This document shows, one piece after another, positions 17,705 through 27,995 of a stretch of 64,000 nucleotides of DNA (position 1 is its first letter; the number at the start of each line of letters is the position of its first letter). This stretch comes from Curtobacterium pusillum (GTDB taxonomy: Bacteria; Actinomycetota; Actinomycetes; Actinomycetales; Microbacteriaceae). Location: assembly GCF_007673235.1 (NCBI RefSeq), contig NZ_VDZH01000004.1:186001-250000 (forward strand), written 5' to 3'. The notes beneath the pieces were generated by a model, which searched no databases, had not been told where the DNA came from, and saw only the letters and a list, made by a program, of their open reading frames with translations. The translations under genes were made by a program, and so were the position numbers.

Positions 17705-18736
17705 TTGCGTCGCGGACGTCGGAGCACGCCCGCCGGGTGGTCGGCGTGGGCCCTGTGGGGACTCCGCCGCCTGGCCGGCGGCATCGGCGTGCTCTGGGCC
17801 GTCGCGACGATCGTGTTCGTCGCGATCCGGCTCATCCCCGGCGACCCGGCCCTCGCGATCCTCGGCGGACCCGGCTCGCAGGCCTCGGCCGAGGCAGTGG
17901 CGCAGGTCCGACAGGAGTACGGCCTCGACCGACCGGTGCTCGTGCAGTACGTCGTGTTCCTCGGGCGACTGGCGACCGGGCACCTCGGTGACTCGTACGC
18001 GTTCCGCACCCCGGTCGCGACGCTCCTCGGCCAGCAGCTCCCGGTGACGCTGACCCTCGCGGTCCTCGGGCTCGTCGTCGCCTGGGTGCTCGCGATCGTC
18101 GCCGCGTGGTGGTCGACCCAGCGCGGCCGGTTCGCCGCCGGTCTGACGAGCGCCCTGAGCGTCACCGCGAGCGTCACGCCGCACTTCTGGCTCGGCAGCG
18201 TCCTGATCGTGGTGTTCGCCAGCGCGCTGGGCTGGGTCCCCGCGGTGAGCGACGGCACCGCCCGCGGCTGGGTGCTGCCGGTGGTCACGGTCGCCGTGCC
18301 GGTCGCCGGGTACCTCGCCGAGACGGTCCGCGACGGCGTGGTGGACGCACAGCGGTCGGCGTTCGCCCTCGCCGCGCGGAGCCGCGGCGAGACCCGCGCC
18401 GGGCTCTTCGGCCGGCACCTCCTCCGGCACGCCGCGCTGCCGGGCATCGCCCTGTCCGCCTGGGCCTTCGGGTCGCTCGTCTCCGGGGCCGTCGTCGTCG
18501 AGTCGGTGTTCGCGCTCCCGGGCATCGGCCGCGCCCTCGTGACCGCCGTCACGCAGCGGGACATGCCCCTCGTCGCGGGCATCGCGCTCGTGTCGGCCGC
18601 GGCGTACGTCGTGGTGCTGGCCGTCGCCGACCTCGTCGAACGACTGGTGGACCCGCGTGCCGATGCGACCCGACCCGGTGGCCGCACCCGGCGGCGCGCC
18701 CCGCGCGTCACCCGCCCCGAGGCGGGCGCTCGGTGA
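17705..18736 (+). CDS. Peptide ABC transporter permease (DppB type)
   Basis: A 343-residue permease with about six membrane helices. The N-terminal PGDPA motif and the EAA-like loop before the C-terminus (ALPGIGRALVTAVTQRD) are typical of DppB/OppB. TTG at 17705 is chosen because GGAGG sits 6 bases upstream and no ATG or GTG in frame precedes the first helix. That GGAGG is part of a dispersed repeat. The gene ends in a GTGA overlap with the second permease. Confidence 0.88.
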   Translation: MRRGRRSTPAGWSAWALWGLRRLAGGIGVLWAVATIVFVAIRLIPGDPALAILGGPGSQASAEAVAQVRQEYGLDRPVLVQYVVFLGRLATGHLGDSYAFRTPVATLLGQQLPVTLTLAVLGLVVAWVLAIVAAWWSTQRGRFAAGLTSALSVTASVTPHFWLGSVLIVVFASALGWVPAVSDGTARGWVLPVVTVAVPVAGYLAETVRDGVVDAQRSAFALAARSRGETRAGLFGRHLLRHAALPGIALSAWAFGSLVSGAVVVESVFALPGIGRALVTAVTQRDMPLVAGIALVSAAAYVVVLAVADLVERLVDPRADATRPGGRTRRRAPRVTRPEAGAR

Positions 18737-19614
18737 GCGGCATCGCCGAGCCGAGCCTCCAGGCCGGTGCTCAGGGCGACCCGTCCGACGGACGGCCCGA
18801 GCGGTTCCGTGGGGGGACGCTCGGACCGGCCGGCACGGTCGCGGCGGTAGTGGTGGCCGTGGCGGTCGTCGCCGCCGTCTGGCCGGCGCTGCTGGGTGGC
18901 GGCGACCCGCTCGCCGTGCACCCGTCGGACGCCCTGCTCGCGCCGAGCGGCGCCCACCCGTTCGGCACCGACGAGTCGGGACGGGACGTCCTCGCCCGGG
19001 TGGTCGCGGGCACCCGGGCCTCGCTCGTCGTCGGGGTCGTCGCGACGCTCGTCGGCGGCGGGGTCGGCATCGTGCTCGGCGTCGTCGCGGGACTCGGCGG
19101 GCGGGTGGTCGACGCCGTCGTGGGACGGATCACCGAGGTGGCCTTCGCCCTGCCGCTGCTGCTCGTCGCACTCGTCGTCATCGCGGTGACCGGCCCTGGT
19201 CCCGTTCCGGCGATGCTCGCGGTCGGGTTCGCCACCGCGCCCGGGTACGCCCGCATCGTGCGGGGGCTCGTGCTCCGCGCCCGGTCCTCGCAGGTCGTCG
19301 AGACCGCCGTGGTGATGGGCCGCTCCCCCGGCCGCATCGTCCTCCGGCACGTGCTGCCCGCGGCGCTCTGGCCCGTGGTCGCGGTCGGGACCCTCGGCAT
19401 CGGGCAGGCGATCGTGTGGGCCTCGGCCCTCAGCTACCTCGGCGTCGGCACGCCACCACCGGCCCCGGAGTGGGGCGCGATGCTCGCCGACGGCCGCACC
19501 TACCTGCAGACCGCCCCGTGGATGAGCACCTTCCCCGGTCTCGCGATCGTCGTCCTGGCGACCGCGGTGACGGTGCTCGGACGAGCGATCAGACGAACGG
19601 GAGCCCTCCGATGA
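18733..19614 (+). CDS. Peptide ABC transporter permease (DppC type)
   Basis: A 293-residue partner permease. A short cytosolic N-terminus is followed by a first helix (residues 37-57), HPFGTDESGRDVLARV (the DppC/OppC signature) and five further helices. The GTG start overlaps the previous gene by 4 bases, and the stop overlaps the ATPase start by 4 bases. A CTGGAGGC repeat lies in codons 7-11 (read PSLQA), in the variable tail before helix 1. Confidence 0.9.
   Translation: MSGIAEPSLQAGAQGDPSDGRPERFRGGTLGPAGTVAAVVVAVAVVAAVWPALLGGGDPLAVHPSDALLAPSGAHPFGTDESGRDVLARVVAGTRASLVVGVVATLVGGGVGIVLGVVAGLGGRVVDAVVGRITEVAFALPLLLVALVVIAVTGPGPVPAMLAVGFATAPGYARIVRGLVLRARSSQVVETAVVMGRSPGRIVLRHVLPAALWPVVAVGTLGIGQAIVWASALSYLGVGTPPPAPEWGAMLADGRTYLQTAPWMSTFPGLAIVVLATAVTVLGRAIRRTGALR
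18753..18765 (-). repeat. CTGGAGGC repeat at the start of the DppC gene
   Basis: GAGCCTCCAGGCC on the plus strand, codons 7-11 of the permease. The copy faces the one at 17689-17703 about 1 kb upstream. Confidence 0.65.
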
Positions 19615-21251
19615 CCGTCCTCGACATGCGCGGCCTCACCGTCGCGATCGGCGGCACGACCGTCGTCCACGACGTCGCCCTCCGGGTCGAGGCGGGCGAG
19701 TGCGTCGCACTCGTCGGCGCGTCCGGATCGGGCAAGACCGTCACCGCGCGCGCCGCGCTGGGCCTGTCCGCCGCCGGTTCCGCCGTCCGGGTCGACCGGC
19801 TCACGGTGGCCGGACTCGACGTCCGTGCGTTCTCCGACCGGCGCTGGCGATCGGTCCGGGGGTCGCGTGTCGGCTACGTCGGCCAGGAGGCACTGGGCGC
19901 CCTGGACCCGCTGCGTCCCGTCGGGCGCGAGGTCGCCGACGCGCTGCGGCTGCACACTGAGATGACCGCGGCCGCGCGGGTGGACGCCGTCCGCTCCGCC
20001 TTCGAGGCCGTCGGCCTGGACCCGTCGATCGCGACGGACGGTCGCCTCGCCGGGACCCTGTCCGGGGGGATGCGGCAGCGGGCGCTCATCGCCGCCGCGA
20101 CGGTCGGGTCGCCGGAGCTCGTCGTCGCGGACGAACCCACCACTGCACTCGACGCCGGGGTCGCCGTCACGGTGATGGAACAGCTCCGTGCCGCCCAGGC
20201 GCGAGGTGCCGGACTCCTCGTGATCACGCACGACCTCGGGCTCGTCGCGGGCTGGGCCGACCGGGTGGTCGTCATGCACGAGGGACGCGTCGTCGAGGAG
20301 GGCCCGGTGGACTCGGTGTTCGCCGCGCCGCAGCACGAGGCGACGCAGGCGTTGGTGCGCGCCGCGGGTGGCGCGGACGTCGCTGGCGCTGGCGCTGGCG
20401 CTGGCGCTGGCGCAGTGTGCGAGGTTCCGGGCACGGTGCGGGGCTCCGAGGCTCGCACGTCGCGCGGAACCTCGCACGGTGCGGGCCCGGTGCTCGCCGC
20501 CGCCGGGATCTCGCGTGTGTTCGACGGGGTGCGCGCCGTCGACGACGTGTCGTTCGGGCTCGCACGCGGGCGGGTGCTCGGCGTCATCGGCGCGTCCGGG
20601 TCCGGCAAGACGACCCTCGCGCGGATCCTGCTCGGGCTCGAGACCCCCGACACCGGAGCCGTCACGCTCGACGGGGCACCGTGGGTCCCGCTCGACGAAC
20701 GCGACCGACGCCCGCACCGGCACCGGCTCGCTGCGGTCGTGCAGGACCCGGGCGCGACGTTCGACGAGCGGTGGAGCGTCGAGCGGGTCCTCGCGGACGC
20801 GTTCTCGGGCGGTGCCGAACGCTCGGCCCGGGGGCCGCTCGGACAGCGGGTCGACGCGGCGCTCGAACAGGTCGGTCTCGACCCCGCACTCCGACGCCGA
20901 TCCCCGCTGACGCTGTCCGGCGGGCAACGGCAGCGGCTCGCGATCGCCCGCGCGCTCGCGACCTCACCCGAGGTGATCGTGCTCGACGAACCCGTCACGG
21001 CACTCGACGCCACGGTGCAGGACGCCGTGCTCACCCTGCTCGAGGGGCTGCGCGACACGACGGGCGTGGCGATGGTGTTCGTGTCGCACGACCTCCGGGC
21101 GGTGCGGCGGATGGCCGACGACGTGCTGGTCGTGCACGAGGGGCGCGTCGTGGAGCACGGTCCCGCGGCGTCGGTGTTCGACCGGCCGACGCACGCCGTG
21201 ACCGCGCGGCTGCTGCACGCGGCCGACCGGCTCGCGACCGGCGTCGCGTAG
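19611..21251 (+). CDS. Double ABC ATPase (DppD-DppF fusion) of the peptide importer
   Basis: A 546-residue protein with two complete nucleotide-binding domains. Domain 1 has Walker A GASGSGKT at residues 36-43, signature LSGGMRQR at about 150 and Walker B VVADEPT. Domain 2 has Walker A GASGSGKT at about 327, signature LSGGQRQR and Walker B VIVLDEPV. It powers the adjacent permeases. The linker (about 258-290) is not native-looking: it holds a GCTGGC x5 tract (Ala-Gly repeats) followed by a full 61-bp palindromic element, both read through in frame. The ATG overlaps the permease stop by 4 bases. Confidence 0.92.
   Translation: MTVLDMRGLTVAIGGTTVVHDVALRVEAGECVALVGASGSGKTVTARAALGLSAAGSAVRVDRLTVAGLDVRAFSDRRWRSVRGSRVGYVGQEALGALDPLRPVGREVADALRLHTEMTAAARVDAVRSAFEAVGLDPSIATDGRLAGTLSGGMRQRALIAAATVGSPELVVADEPTTALDAGVAVTVMEQLRAAQARGAGLLVITHDLGLVAGWADRVVVMHEGRVVEEGPVDSVFAAPQHEATQALVRAAGGADVAGAGAGAGAGAVCEVPGTVRGSEARTSRGTSHGAGPVLAAAGISRVFDGVRAVDDVSFGLARGRVLGVIGASGSGKTTLARILLGLETPDTGAVTLDGAPWVPLDERDRRPHRHRLAAVVQDPGATFDERWSVERVLADAFSGGAERSARGPLGQRVDAALEQVGLDPALRRRSPLTLSGGQRQRLAIARALATSPEVIVLDEPVTALDATVQDAVLTLLEGLRDTTGVAMVFVSHDLRAVRRMADDVLVVHEGRVVEHGPAASVFDRPTHAVTARLLHAADRLATGVA
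20382..20411 (+). repeat. GCTGGC x5 tandem repeat in the ABC ATPase linker
   Basis: Five exact hexamers coding for (Ala-Gly)5. Because the unit is 6 bases, gain or loss of copies would change linker length but keep the frame. Confidence 0.85.
20417..20477. repeat. 61-bp palindromic element, copy 2, inside a coding region
   Basis: Same GTGCGAGGTTCC ... GGAACCTCGCAC ends and the same length as the copies at 239 and 47550. It is translated as part of the linker between the two ATPase domains. It contains no in-frame stop in this orientation. Confidence 0.85.
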
Positions 21252-21286
21252 CGCGGGCGCGGGCCGCGGCCGGCGCCGCCCCGAGT

Positions 21287-21344
21287 TTCGCGCTGAGCGA
21301 CAGTTCTCGCGGCGCAGCGCGCGAGAACTGTCGCTCAGCGCGAA
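21287..21344. repeat. Long perfect hairpin with 24-bp arms
   Basis: Arms 21287-21310 and 21321-21344 match over all 24 positions (arm begins TTCGCGCTGAGCGACAG), with a 10-base loop. It follows the importer operon and may end its transcript. It shows no similarity to the other repeat families in the window. Confidence 0.8.
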
Positions 21345-21439
21345 TGACCGCGCGACCCCGCGCCCCCGCGCCCCCGCGACCGCGCGCCCGCGCGCCCGCG
21401 CCGAGTCTCGGGGACGCACGCGCAGCACTGGACGCGACC

Positions 21440-21488
21440 GGAGGCACGGCGCGACGCCCGTGGCGGACGCGTGCCGTGCCTCCAGGCC
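21440..21488. repeat. Inverted pair of CTGGAGGC repeats
   Basis: GGAGGCACGGC (21440-21450) faces GCCGTGCCTCC (21473-21483), and the right-hand copy is a full 15-base repeat (21474-21488). The left copy has CCGGAGGC in place of CTGGAGGC. Confidence 0.75.
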
Positions 21489-21532
21489 GTGGCGCGTCCG
21501 TTCCTTCCCGGAACGGGTGCGATGGGAAGCGG

Positions 21533-21577
21533 AAACGGGCGTACCCGGCCGAGAGGATCGACCGGGTACGCCCGTTT
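21533..21577 (-). terminator. Terminator downstream of the MHS transporter gene
   Basis: Perfect 16-bp arms (21533-21548 and 21562-21577, starting AAACGGGCGTACCCGG) with a 13-base loop. A and T bases at the foot of the stem suit both directions. It lies 30 bases beyond the MHS stop codon. Confidence 0.75.
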
Positions 21578-21606
21578 CTGGCACGTGCGCTGCGGGGCGC
21601 CGCGCG

Positions 21607-23187
21607 CTAGGAGCCCGCGGGCTCCTTCTTCTCGTCACCCGATGACGGAGCGTCGCCCGAGATGATCGGGATCTCACTCGTGGCGAACTCCTTCGCCCAG
21701 TCGGACTGCGCGAACTCCGACGACTCGTCGTTGTAGTCCGCGATGACCTCGGCGACCTCGTCCTCCGAGCCGACCGTCGGACCGGAACCCATGAGCGGCG
21801 TCGCGGCGGTCTCCTTCGTGAAGTACACGGCGACCAGGCCGATCACGGCGGCGAGCATCAGGTAGAACGCCGGGATGTCCTCGGCCCACCCGAAACCGGA
21901 GTCCTTCGCCCAGTTGATCAGGGCCGAGGTCGCGAGCGGGGTCGTGCCACCGAAGAGCGACACCGACACGTTGAACGCGATCGCCAGGGCGCCGTACCGG
22001 ATGATCGTCGGGAAGAGCGCCGGCAGGGTCGAGGGCATCGTCGAGGTGAACGTCACGAGGACGACACCGAGGATGAGCAGGCCCGCGAACACCCCGAAGC
22101 CCGTGCCGGTCTGGACGAGCTTGAGCGCCGGCCAGGACAGCAGGATGAATCCGATGCAGCCCGCGGCGAGCACCGGACGACGACCGAACTTGTCGGACAG
22201 CCGCCCGCCGAACGTGATGACGACCATCATGAGCAGCATCACGACGACGATCAGGATGAGACCGAACGTGGCGTTCTGTCCGAGGTTCTGCTCGAGGTAG
22301 GTCGGCATGTACGACAGCAGCATGTAGTCGGTCACGTTGAAGACCAGGACCAGGCCGATGCAGATGATGAGCGAGCGCCAGTTCTCCGCGAAGAGCTTGA
22401 GGAACGGCGTCTTCTGCGACTCGCGCTCGGCGGCCTGCTCCTGCTGCTTCTGGAACGCCGGGGTCTCCTCCAGCTTGAGGCGCAGGTAGAGGCCGATGAG
22501 CCCGAGCGGGCCCGCGATGATGAACGGGATGCGCCAGCCCCAGCTGAGCAGGGCGTCCTCGGACAGGCCGAACTGCAGGCCGGTGACGATCGACGCACCG
22601 AGCACGTAGCCGGCGAGGGTGCCGAACTCGAGCCACGAACCCATGAACCCGCGGCGCTTGTCGGGCGAGTACTCGGCGATGAACGTCGCGGCGCCGCCGT
22701 ACTCACCACCGGTCGAGAAGCCCTGCACGAAGCGGGCGACGAGCAGCAGGATGGGCGCCCAGAAGCCGATCGAGTCGTACGACGGGATCAGGCCGATCAT
22801 GAGCGTGCCCGCGGCCATCAGGATCATCGTCAGGGCGAGGACCTTCTGCCGGCCGATCTTGTCGCCGATCGGGCCGAAGACGGCGCCACCGATCGGTCGG
22901 ACGATGAACGCCGCGGCGAAGAACCCGAAGGTCGCGACGATGTTCGCGGCCGGGTCGCCCTGCGGCAGGAACACCTGCGAGATCGTGACCGTCAGGTACG
23001 CGAAGATGCCGAAGTCGAACCATTCCATGGCGTTGCCGAGCGCAGCGGCGGCGACGGCACGCTTGAGCAGCGACTCCTCGACGACGGTGACGTCGTCCTC
23101 GGTGAGCTTGCGGCGCGCGCGCTTCGCCGCTGCCTTCGTGCGCAACGGCCGATCGCCGTGCGGACGGTGTGCTTCGTTCGGTGCCAA
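21607..23187 (-). CDS. MHS family MFS transporter (ProP-like proton symporter)
   Basis: A 526-residue major facilitator protein with twelve helices. The metabolite:H+ symporter signature is present: GNAMEWFDFGIFAYLT in helix 1, GDKIGRQKVL in the first loop and GRLSDKFGRRPVLA in the middle loop. Members carry proline, betaine, shikimate or 2-oxoglutarate, and ProP-like uptake of osmolytes is the best guess. The C-terminal 60 residues are an acidic tail. TTG at 23187 is chosen because GGAGG lies six bases upstream; the longer frame crosses promoter DNA. Confidence 0.9.
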   Translation of the reverse strand: MAPNEAHRPHGDRPLRTKAAAKRARRKLTEDDVTVVEESLLKRAVAAAALGNAMEWFDFGIFAYLTVTISQVFLPQGDPAANIVATFGFFAAAFIVRPIGGAVFGPIGDKIGRQKVLALTMILMAAGTLMIGLIPSYDSIGFWAPILLLVARFVQGFSTGGEYGGAATFIAEYSPDKRRGFMGSWLEFGTLAGYVLGASIVTGLQFGLSEDALLSWGWRIPFIIAGPLGLIGLYLRLKLEETPAFQKQQEQAAERESQKTPFLKLFAENWRSLIICIGLVLVFNVTDYMLLSYMPTYLEQNLGQNATFGLILIVVVMLLMMVVITFGGRLSDKFGRRPVLAAGCIGFILLSWPALKLVQTGTGFGVFAGLLILGVVLVTFTSTMPSTLPALFPTIIRYGALAIAFNVSVSLFGGTTPLATSALINWAKDSGFGWAEDIPAFYLMLAAVIGLVAVYFTKETAATPLMGSGPTVGSEDEVAEVIADYNDESSEFAQSDWAKEFATSEIPIISGDAPSSGDEKKEPAGS

Positions 23188-23458
23188 GTCGTTCCTCCGG
23201 TAGTGCTGTGTCTTGCCTTCGGGCGTCCGGCGGAGAGCAACGGTGCAGTCCTCACGGACGCCGCGCCCGCCGGACAAACTCCGACAGACTATCAGGTGAT
23301 CGGCGTGTCCGCAGTTCCGGTGTGGTAGGCGCGCTGCACTGCCCGGTCGCTCCACTACGATCGAACCACCGCGCAGCACGCGCGCACACTCAGGCACCTC
23401 ATCACGGACTCGGTGCCGCACAGAGCGGTCGCAGCACCGCACGGAACGGAAGGCCGCC
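23188..23458. promoter_or_regulatory. Divergent promoter region of the MHS gene and valS
   Basis: TACGAT (23356-23361) is a plausible -10 box for valS, giving a leader of about 90 bases. On the minus strand TAGTCT (23291-23286) is a plausible -10 box for the MHS gene. No T-box core (GGTGGNACCGCG) is present for valS, unlike ileS. GTCCGCCGG-type inverted pieces (23226-23277) could fold in the MHS leader. Confidence 0.4.
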
Positions 23459-26053
23459 ATGACGAAGCCCATGCCCGAGAAGCCCACGGTGGACGGTCTC
23501 GAAGACGTCTGGGGCCCCGTGTGGGAGCAGGACGGCACCTACCGCTTCGACCGCGACGCCGCCTGTGAGCGCAGCAACGTCTACTCGATCGACACCCCGC
23601 CGCCGACGGCCTCCGGTTCGCTGCACATCGGGCACGTGTTCTCGTACACGCACACCGACCTCAAGGCCCGGTACGAGCGCATGCGCGGCAAGCACGTCTT
23701 CTACCCGATGGGCTGGGACGACAACGGTCTCCCCACCGAGCGCCGCGTGCAGAACTACTACGGCGTCCGTTGCGACCCGCAGCTCCCCTACGACGCGACC
23801 TTCGTGCCGCCGTTCGAGGGCGGCGACAACAAGTCGAGCAAGGCCGCCGACCAGATCCCGGTGTCCCGTCGCAACTTCATCGAGCTGTGCGAGCGCCTGA
23901 CCGTGCAGGACGAGCAGCAGTTCGAGCACCTCTTCCGCACGCTCGGCCTGTCGGTGGACTGGACGCAGTCGTACCGCACGATCGACGACACCTCCCGGGC
24001 GAGCGCCCAGCGCGCCTTCCTCCGCAACCTCGAGCGCGGCGAGGCCTACCAGGCCGACGCCCCGACGCTCTGGGACGTGACGTTCCGCACCGCCGTGGCC
24101 CAGGCCGAGCTCGAGGACAAGGAGATGCCGGGCGCCTACCACGGCATCGCGTTCCACAAGTCGGACGGCACGGGCGACGTCGTCATCCAGACCACCCGCC
24201 CGGAGCTCCTCCCCGCGTGCGTGGCCCTCGTCGCGCACCCGGACGACGAGCGCTTCCAGGACCTCTTCGGCACGACCGTCCGCTCCCCCCTCTTCGACGT
24301 CGAGGTCCCGGTGCTCGCACACCACCTCGCGCAGAAGGACAAGGGCGCCGGCATCGCGATGGTCTGCACGTTCGGTGACACCACCGACGTCGTGTGGTGG
24401 CGCGAGCTGCAGCTGCCGAACCGCGCGATCATCGGGTTCGACGGCCGCGTCCGCTCCGACGAGCCGGCGTGGATCGAGTCCGACGGGGGCAAGGCCCTCT
24501 ACGCCGAGATGGCCGGCAAGACCGTGTTCTCGGCGAAGAAGGTCGTCGTGGACGCCCTGACCGAGTCCGGCGACCTGATCGGCGACGTCAAGACGATCAA
24601 CCACCCGGTGAAGTTCTTCGAGAAGGGCGACAAGCCGCTCGAGATCGTCTCCACCCGCCAGTGGTACATCGTGAACGGTGCCCGCGACGAGCAGCTCAAG
24701 GCGACGCTCCGCCAGCGCGGCGAGGAGATCGCCTTCCACCCGGACTTCATGCGCGTCCGCTACGACAACTGGGTCGGCGGCCTGTCCGGCGACTGGCTCA
24801 TCTCGCGCCAGCGCTTCTTCGGCGTCCCGCTGCCCGTCTGGTACCCGCTCGACGCCGACGGCAACCCGGTGTTCGACCAGCCGATCGTCCCGACCGAGGC
24901 CCAGCTGCCCGTCGACCCGGCGTCCGAGCCGGCCCCGGGCTACACGGAGGACCAGCGCGGCGTCGCCGGTGGGTTCCAGGGCGAGCTCGACGTGATGGAC
25001 ACCTGGGCCACCTCGTCGCTCACCCCGCAGCTCGCGGGCAAGTGGGAGACCGACCCGGCGCTCTACGACCTCGTGTACCCGTACGACGTCCGCCCGCAGG
25101 CGCAGGACATCATCCGCACGTGGCTCTTCACGACGGTGCTCCGCAGCCAGCTCGAGGCCGACACGGTGCCGTGGAAGCACGCGAGCATCTCGGGCTTCAT
25201 CGTGGACCCGGACCGCAAGAAGATGTCGAAGTCGAAGGGCAACGTCGTCACGCCGCTGTCGATCCTCGAGCAGCACGGCGCCGACGCGGTCCGCTACTGG
25301 GCGGCCTCGTCGAAGCTCGGCACCGACGCGGCGTTCGACCCGCAGAACCCGAAGCAGATCAAGGTCGGCCGTCGTCTGGCGATCAAGGTGCTGAACGCGG
25401 CGAAGTTCGTCTACGGCTTCCCGCTGCCCGAGGGCGCCACGAGCGTCACCGAGCCGCTCGACGTCGACATGCTCGCCGAGCTCGGATCGGTCATCGAGCA
25501 GGCCACCACGGCGTTCGACGGGTTCGACCACGCCCGCGCCCTCGAGGTCATCGAGCGCTTCTTCTGGACCTTCTGCGACGACTACCTCGAGCTCGTCAAG
25601 GAGCGCGCCTACGGCACCGCGACCGAGTCGACGCACGAGACGCAGGCGAGCGCGGTCCTGGCGCTGCGCGCCGCGATCGACGCACTACTCCGTCTGCTGG
25701 CACCCTTCATCCCGTTCGCGACGGAGGAAGTGTGGGCCTGGACCCACGAGACCAGCGTGCACCGCGCCTCCTGGCCGACCGTGACCGAGCTGCCCACCCA
25801 GGCCGAGCCGACGGGGCTGCTGGCCGCTGTCGGGCAGGCGCTCATCGGGATCCGTGGTGCGAAGACGGCGGCGAAGGCGTCCCAGAAGACGCCCGTGACG
25901 CGCGCCGTCGTGGCGGCCCCGGCAGAGACGCGGGCGCTCATCGAGCGCGCGGCGGTCGACCTGGCGGCCGTCGGCCGCATCGAGAACCTGTCGTTCGCGG
26001 ACGGCGCGGAGCTCGCGGTGACCGAGATCGAGTTGGCCGAGCAGCAGGCGTAG
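23459..26053 (+). CDS. valS: Valyl-tRNA synthetase
   Basis: An 864-residue class I synthetase. The HIGH box is HIGH at residues 56-59 (GSLHIGHVFSY) and KMSKS is at about 588-592. The editing domain and an anticodon-binding C-terminal region are complete. It has the normal actinobacterial length, without the long coiled-coil arm of the E. coli enzyme. The ATG is preceded by GGAAGG; a second ATG four codons later is also possible. Confidence 0.96.
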   Translation: MTKPMPEKPTVDGLEDVWGPVWEQDGTYRFDRDAACERSNVYSIDTPPPTASGSLHIGHVFSYTHTDLKARYERMRGKHVFYPMGWDDNGLPTERRVQNYYGVRCDPQLPYDATFVPPFEGGDNKSSKAADQIPVSRRNFIELCERLTVQDEQQFEHLFRTLGLSVDWTQSYRTIDDTSRASAQRAFLRNLERGEAYQADAPTLWDVTFRTAVAQAELEDKEMPGAYHGIAFHKSDGTGDVVIQTTRPELLPACVALVAHPDDERFQDLFGTTVRSPLFDVEVPVLAHHLAQKDKGAGIAMVCTFGDTTDVVWWRELQLPNRAIIGFDGRVRSDEPAWIESDGGKALYAEMAGKTVFSAKKVVVDALTESGDLIGDVKTINHPVKFFEKGDKPLEIVSTRQWYIVNGARDEQLKATLRQRGEEIAFHPDFMRVRYDNWVGGLSGDWLISRQRFFGVPLPVWYPLDADGNPVFDQPIVPTEAQLPVDPASEPAPGYTEDQRGVAGGFQGELDVMDTWATSSLTPQLAGKWETDPALYDLVYPYDVRPQAQDIIRTWLFTTVLRSQLEADTVPWKHASISGFIVDPDRKKMSKSKGNVVTPLSILEQHGADAVRYWAASSKLGTDAAFDPQNPKQIKVGRRLAIKVLNAAKFVYGFPLPEGATSVTEPLDVDMLAELGSVIEQATTAFDGFDHARALEVIERFFWTFCDDYLELVKERAYGTATESTHETQASAVLALRAAIDALLRLLAPFIPFATEEVWAWTHETSVHRASWPTVTELPTQAEPTGLLAAVGQALIGIRGAKTAAKASQKTPVTRAVVAAPAETRALIERAAVDLAAVGRIENLSFADGAELAVTEIELAEQQA

Positions 26054-26079
26054 TCGCGGTCGCGACGGGGTCGGCAGAC

Positions 26080-26094
26080 GGACTGGAGGCACGG
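26080..26094 (+). repeat. CTGGAGGC repeat acting as ribosome-binding site
   Basis: GGACTGGAGGCACGG ends exactly one base before the ATG of the 83-residue gene. Its GGAGG is six bases from the ATG. Confidence 0.8.
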
Positions 26095-26346
26095 ATGCAG
26101 TTGGGCAGACGCTGGAACGTGGGCGCCGAGGCGCCCGGGCAACTCCCCGAGGCGATAATCGTCGCCGTGCGCGAGGTCGAGGCCGAGCTCGCGGACGAGT
26201 CCGTCGACACGGCCGGGTGGGGCTGGACCCTGACGTTCCTCGAGGGCAAGCCGATGGTCGCGCTCGACGACGGCACGTCCATCCACCTCGACGACGCCGG
26301 CCACGCCCAGGTCACGAACCCGGACGACGCCCCCGAAGAGGACTGA
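26095..26346 (+). CDS. Small acidic conserved-type protein
   Basis: An 83-residue protein that starts with basic residues and becomes strongly acidic; it ends in DDAPEED. The pattern WGWTLTFLEGKPMVALDDG then IHLDDAGHAQV suggests a small beta-rich domain. No family is recognised. It starts 41 bases after valS on the same strand and ends just before a strong terminator, so it is likely cotranscribed with valS. Its Shine-Dalgarno sequence is supplied by a dispersed repeat. Confidence 0.75.
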   Translation: MQLGRRWNVGAEAPGQLPEAIIVAVREVEAELADESVDTAGWGWTLTFLEGKPMVALDDGTSIHLDDAGHAQVTNPDDAPEED

Positions 26347-26372
26347 GCCGGGTCCGGTCTCGTCCACTGAAC

Positions 26373-26411
26373 AGAAGACGTCGAGTGCATCCGATGCACT
26401 CGACGTCTTCT
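26373..26411. terminator. Terminator between valS operon and hydrolase gene
   Basis: Perfect 18-bp arms (26373-26390 and 26394-26411, starting AGAAGACGTCGAGTGCAT) with a CCG loop, between converging genes. The outer flanks ACTGAACAG / CTGCTCAGT extend the pairing imperfectly. Confidence 0.85.
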
Positions 26412-26433
26412 GCTCAGTCGAACGAACTCCGCG

Positions 26434-27982
<1,549 letters not shown>

Positions 27983-27995
27983 GGGCCTCTCCCGT

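Larger units (their letters stand above)
21252..21606. other. Gene-free palindrome cluster
   Basis: No credible gene. In order it holds a 58-bp hairpin with perfect 24-bp arms (21287-21344), a low-complexity CCCGCGCCC tract (about 21355-21400), an inverted pair of CTGGAGGC repeats (21440-21488) and a terminator (21533-21577). Two converging operons end here. Confidence 0.75.

Noticed and set aside
23188-23458. T-box for valS
   Set aside because: No T-box core or specifier-like structure is visible in the leader.
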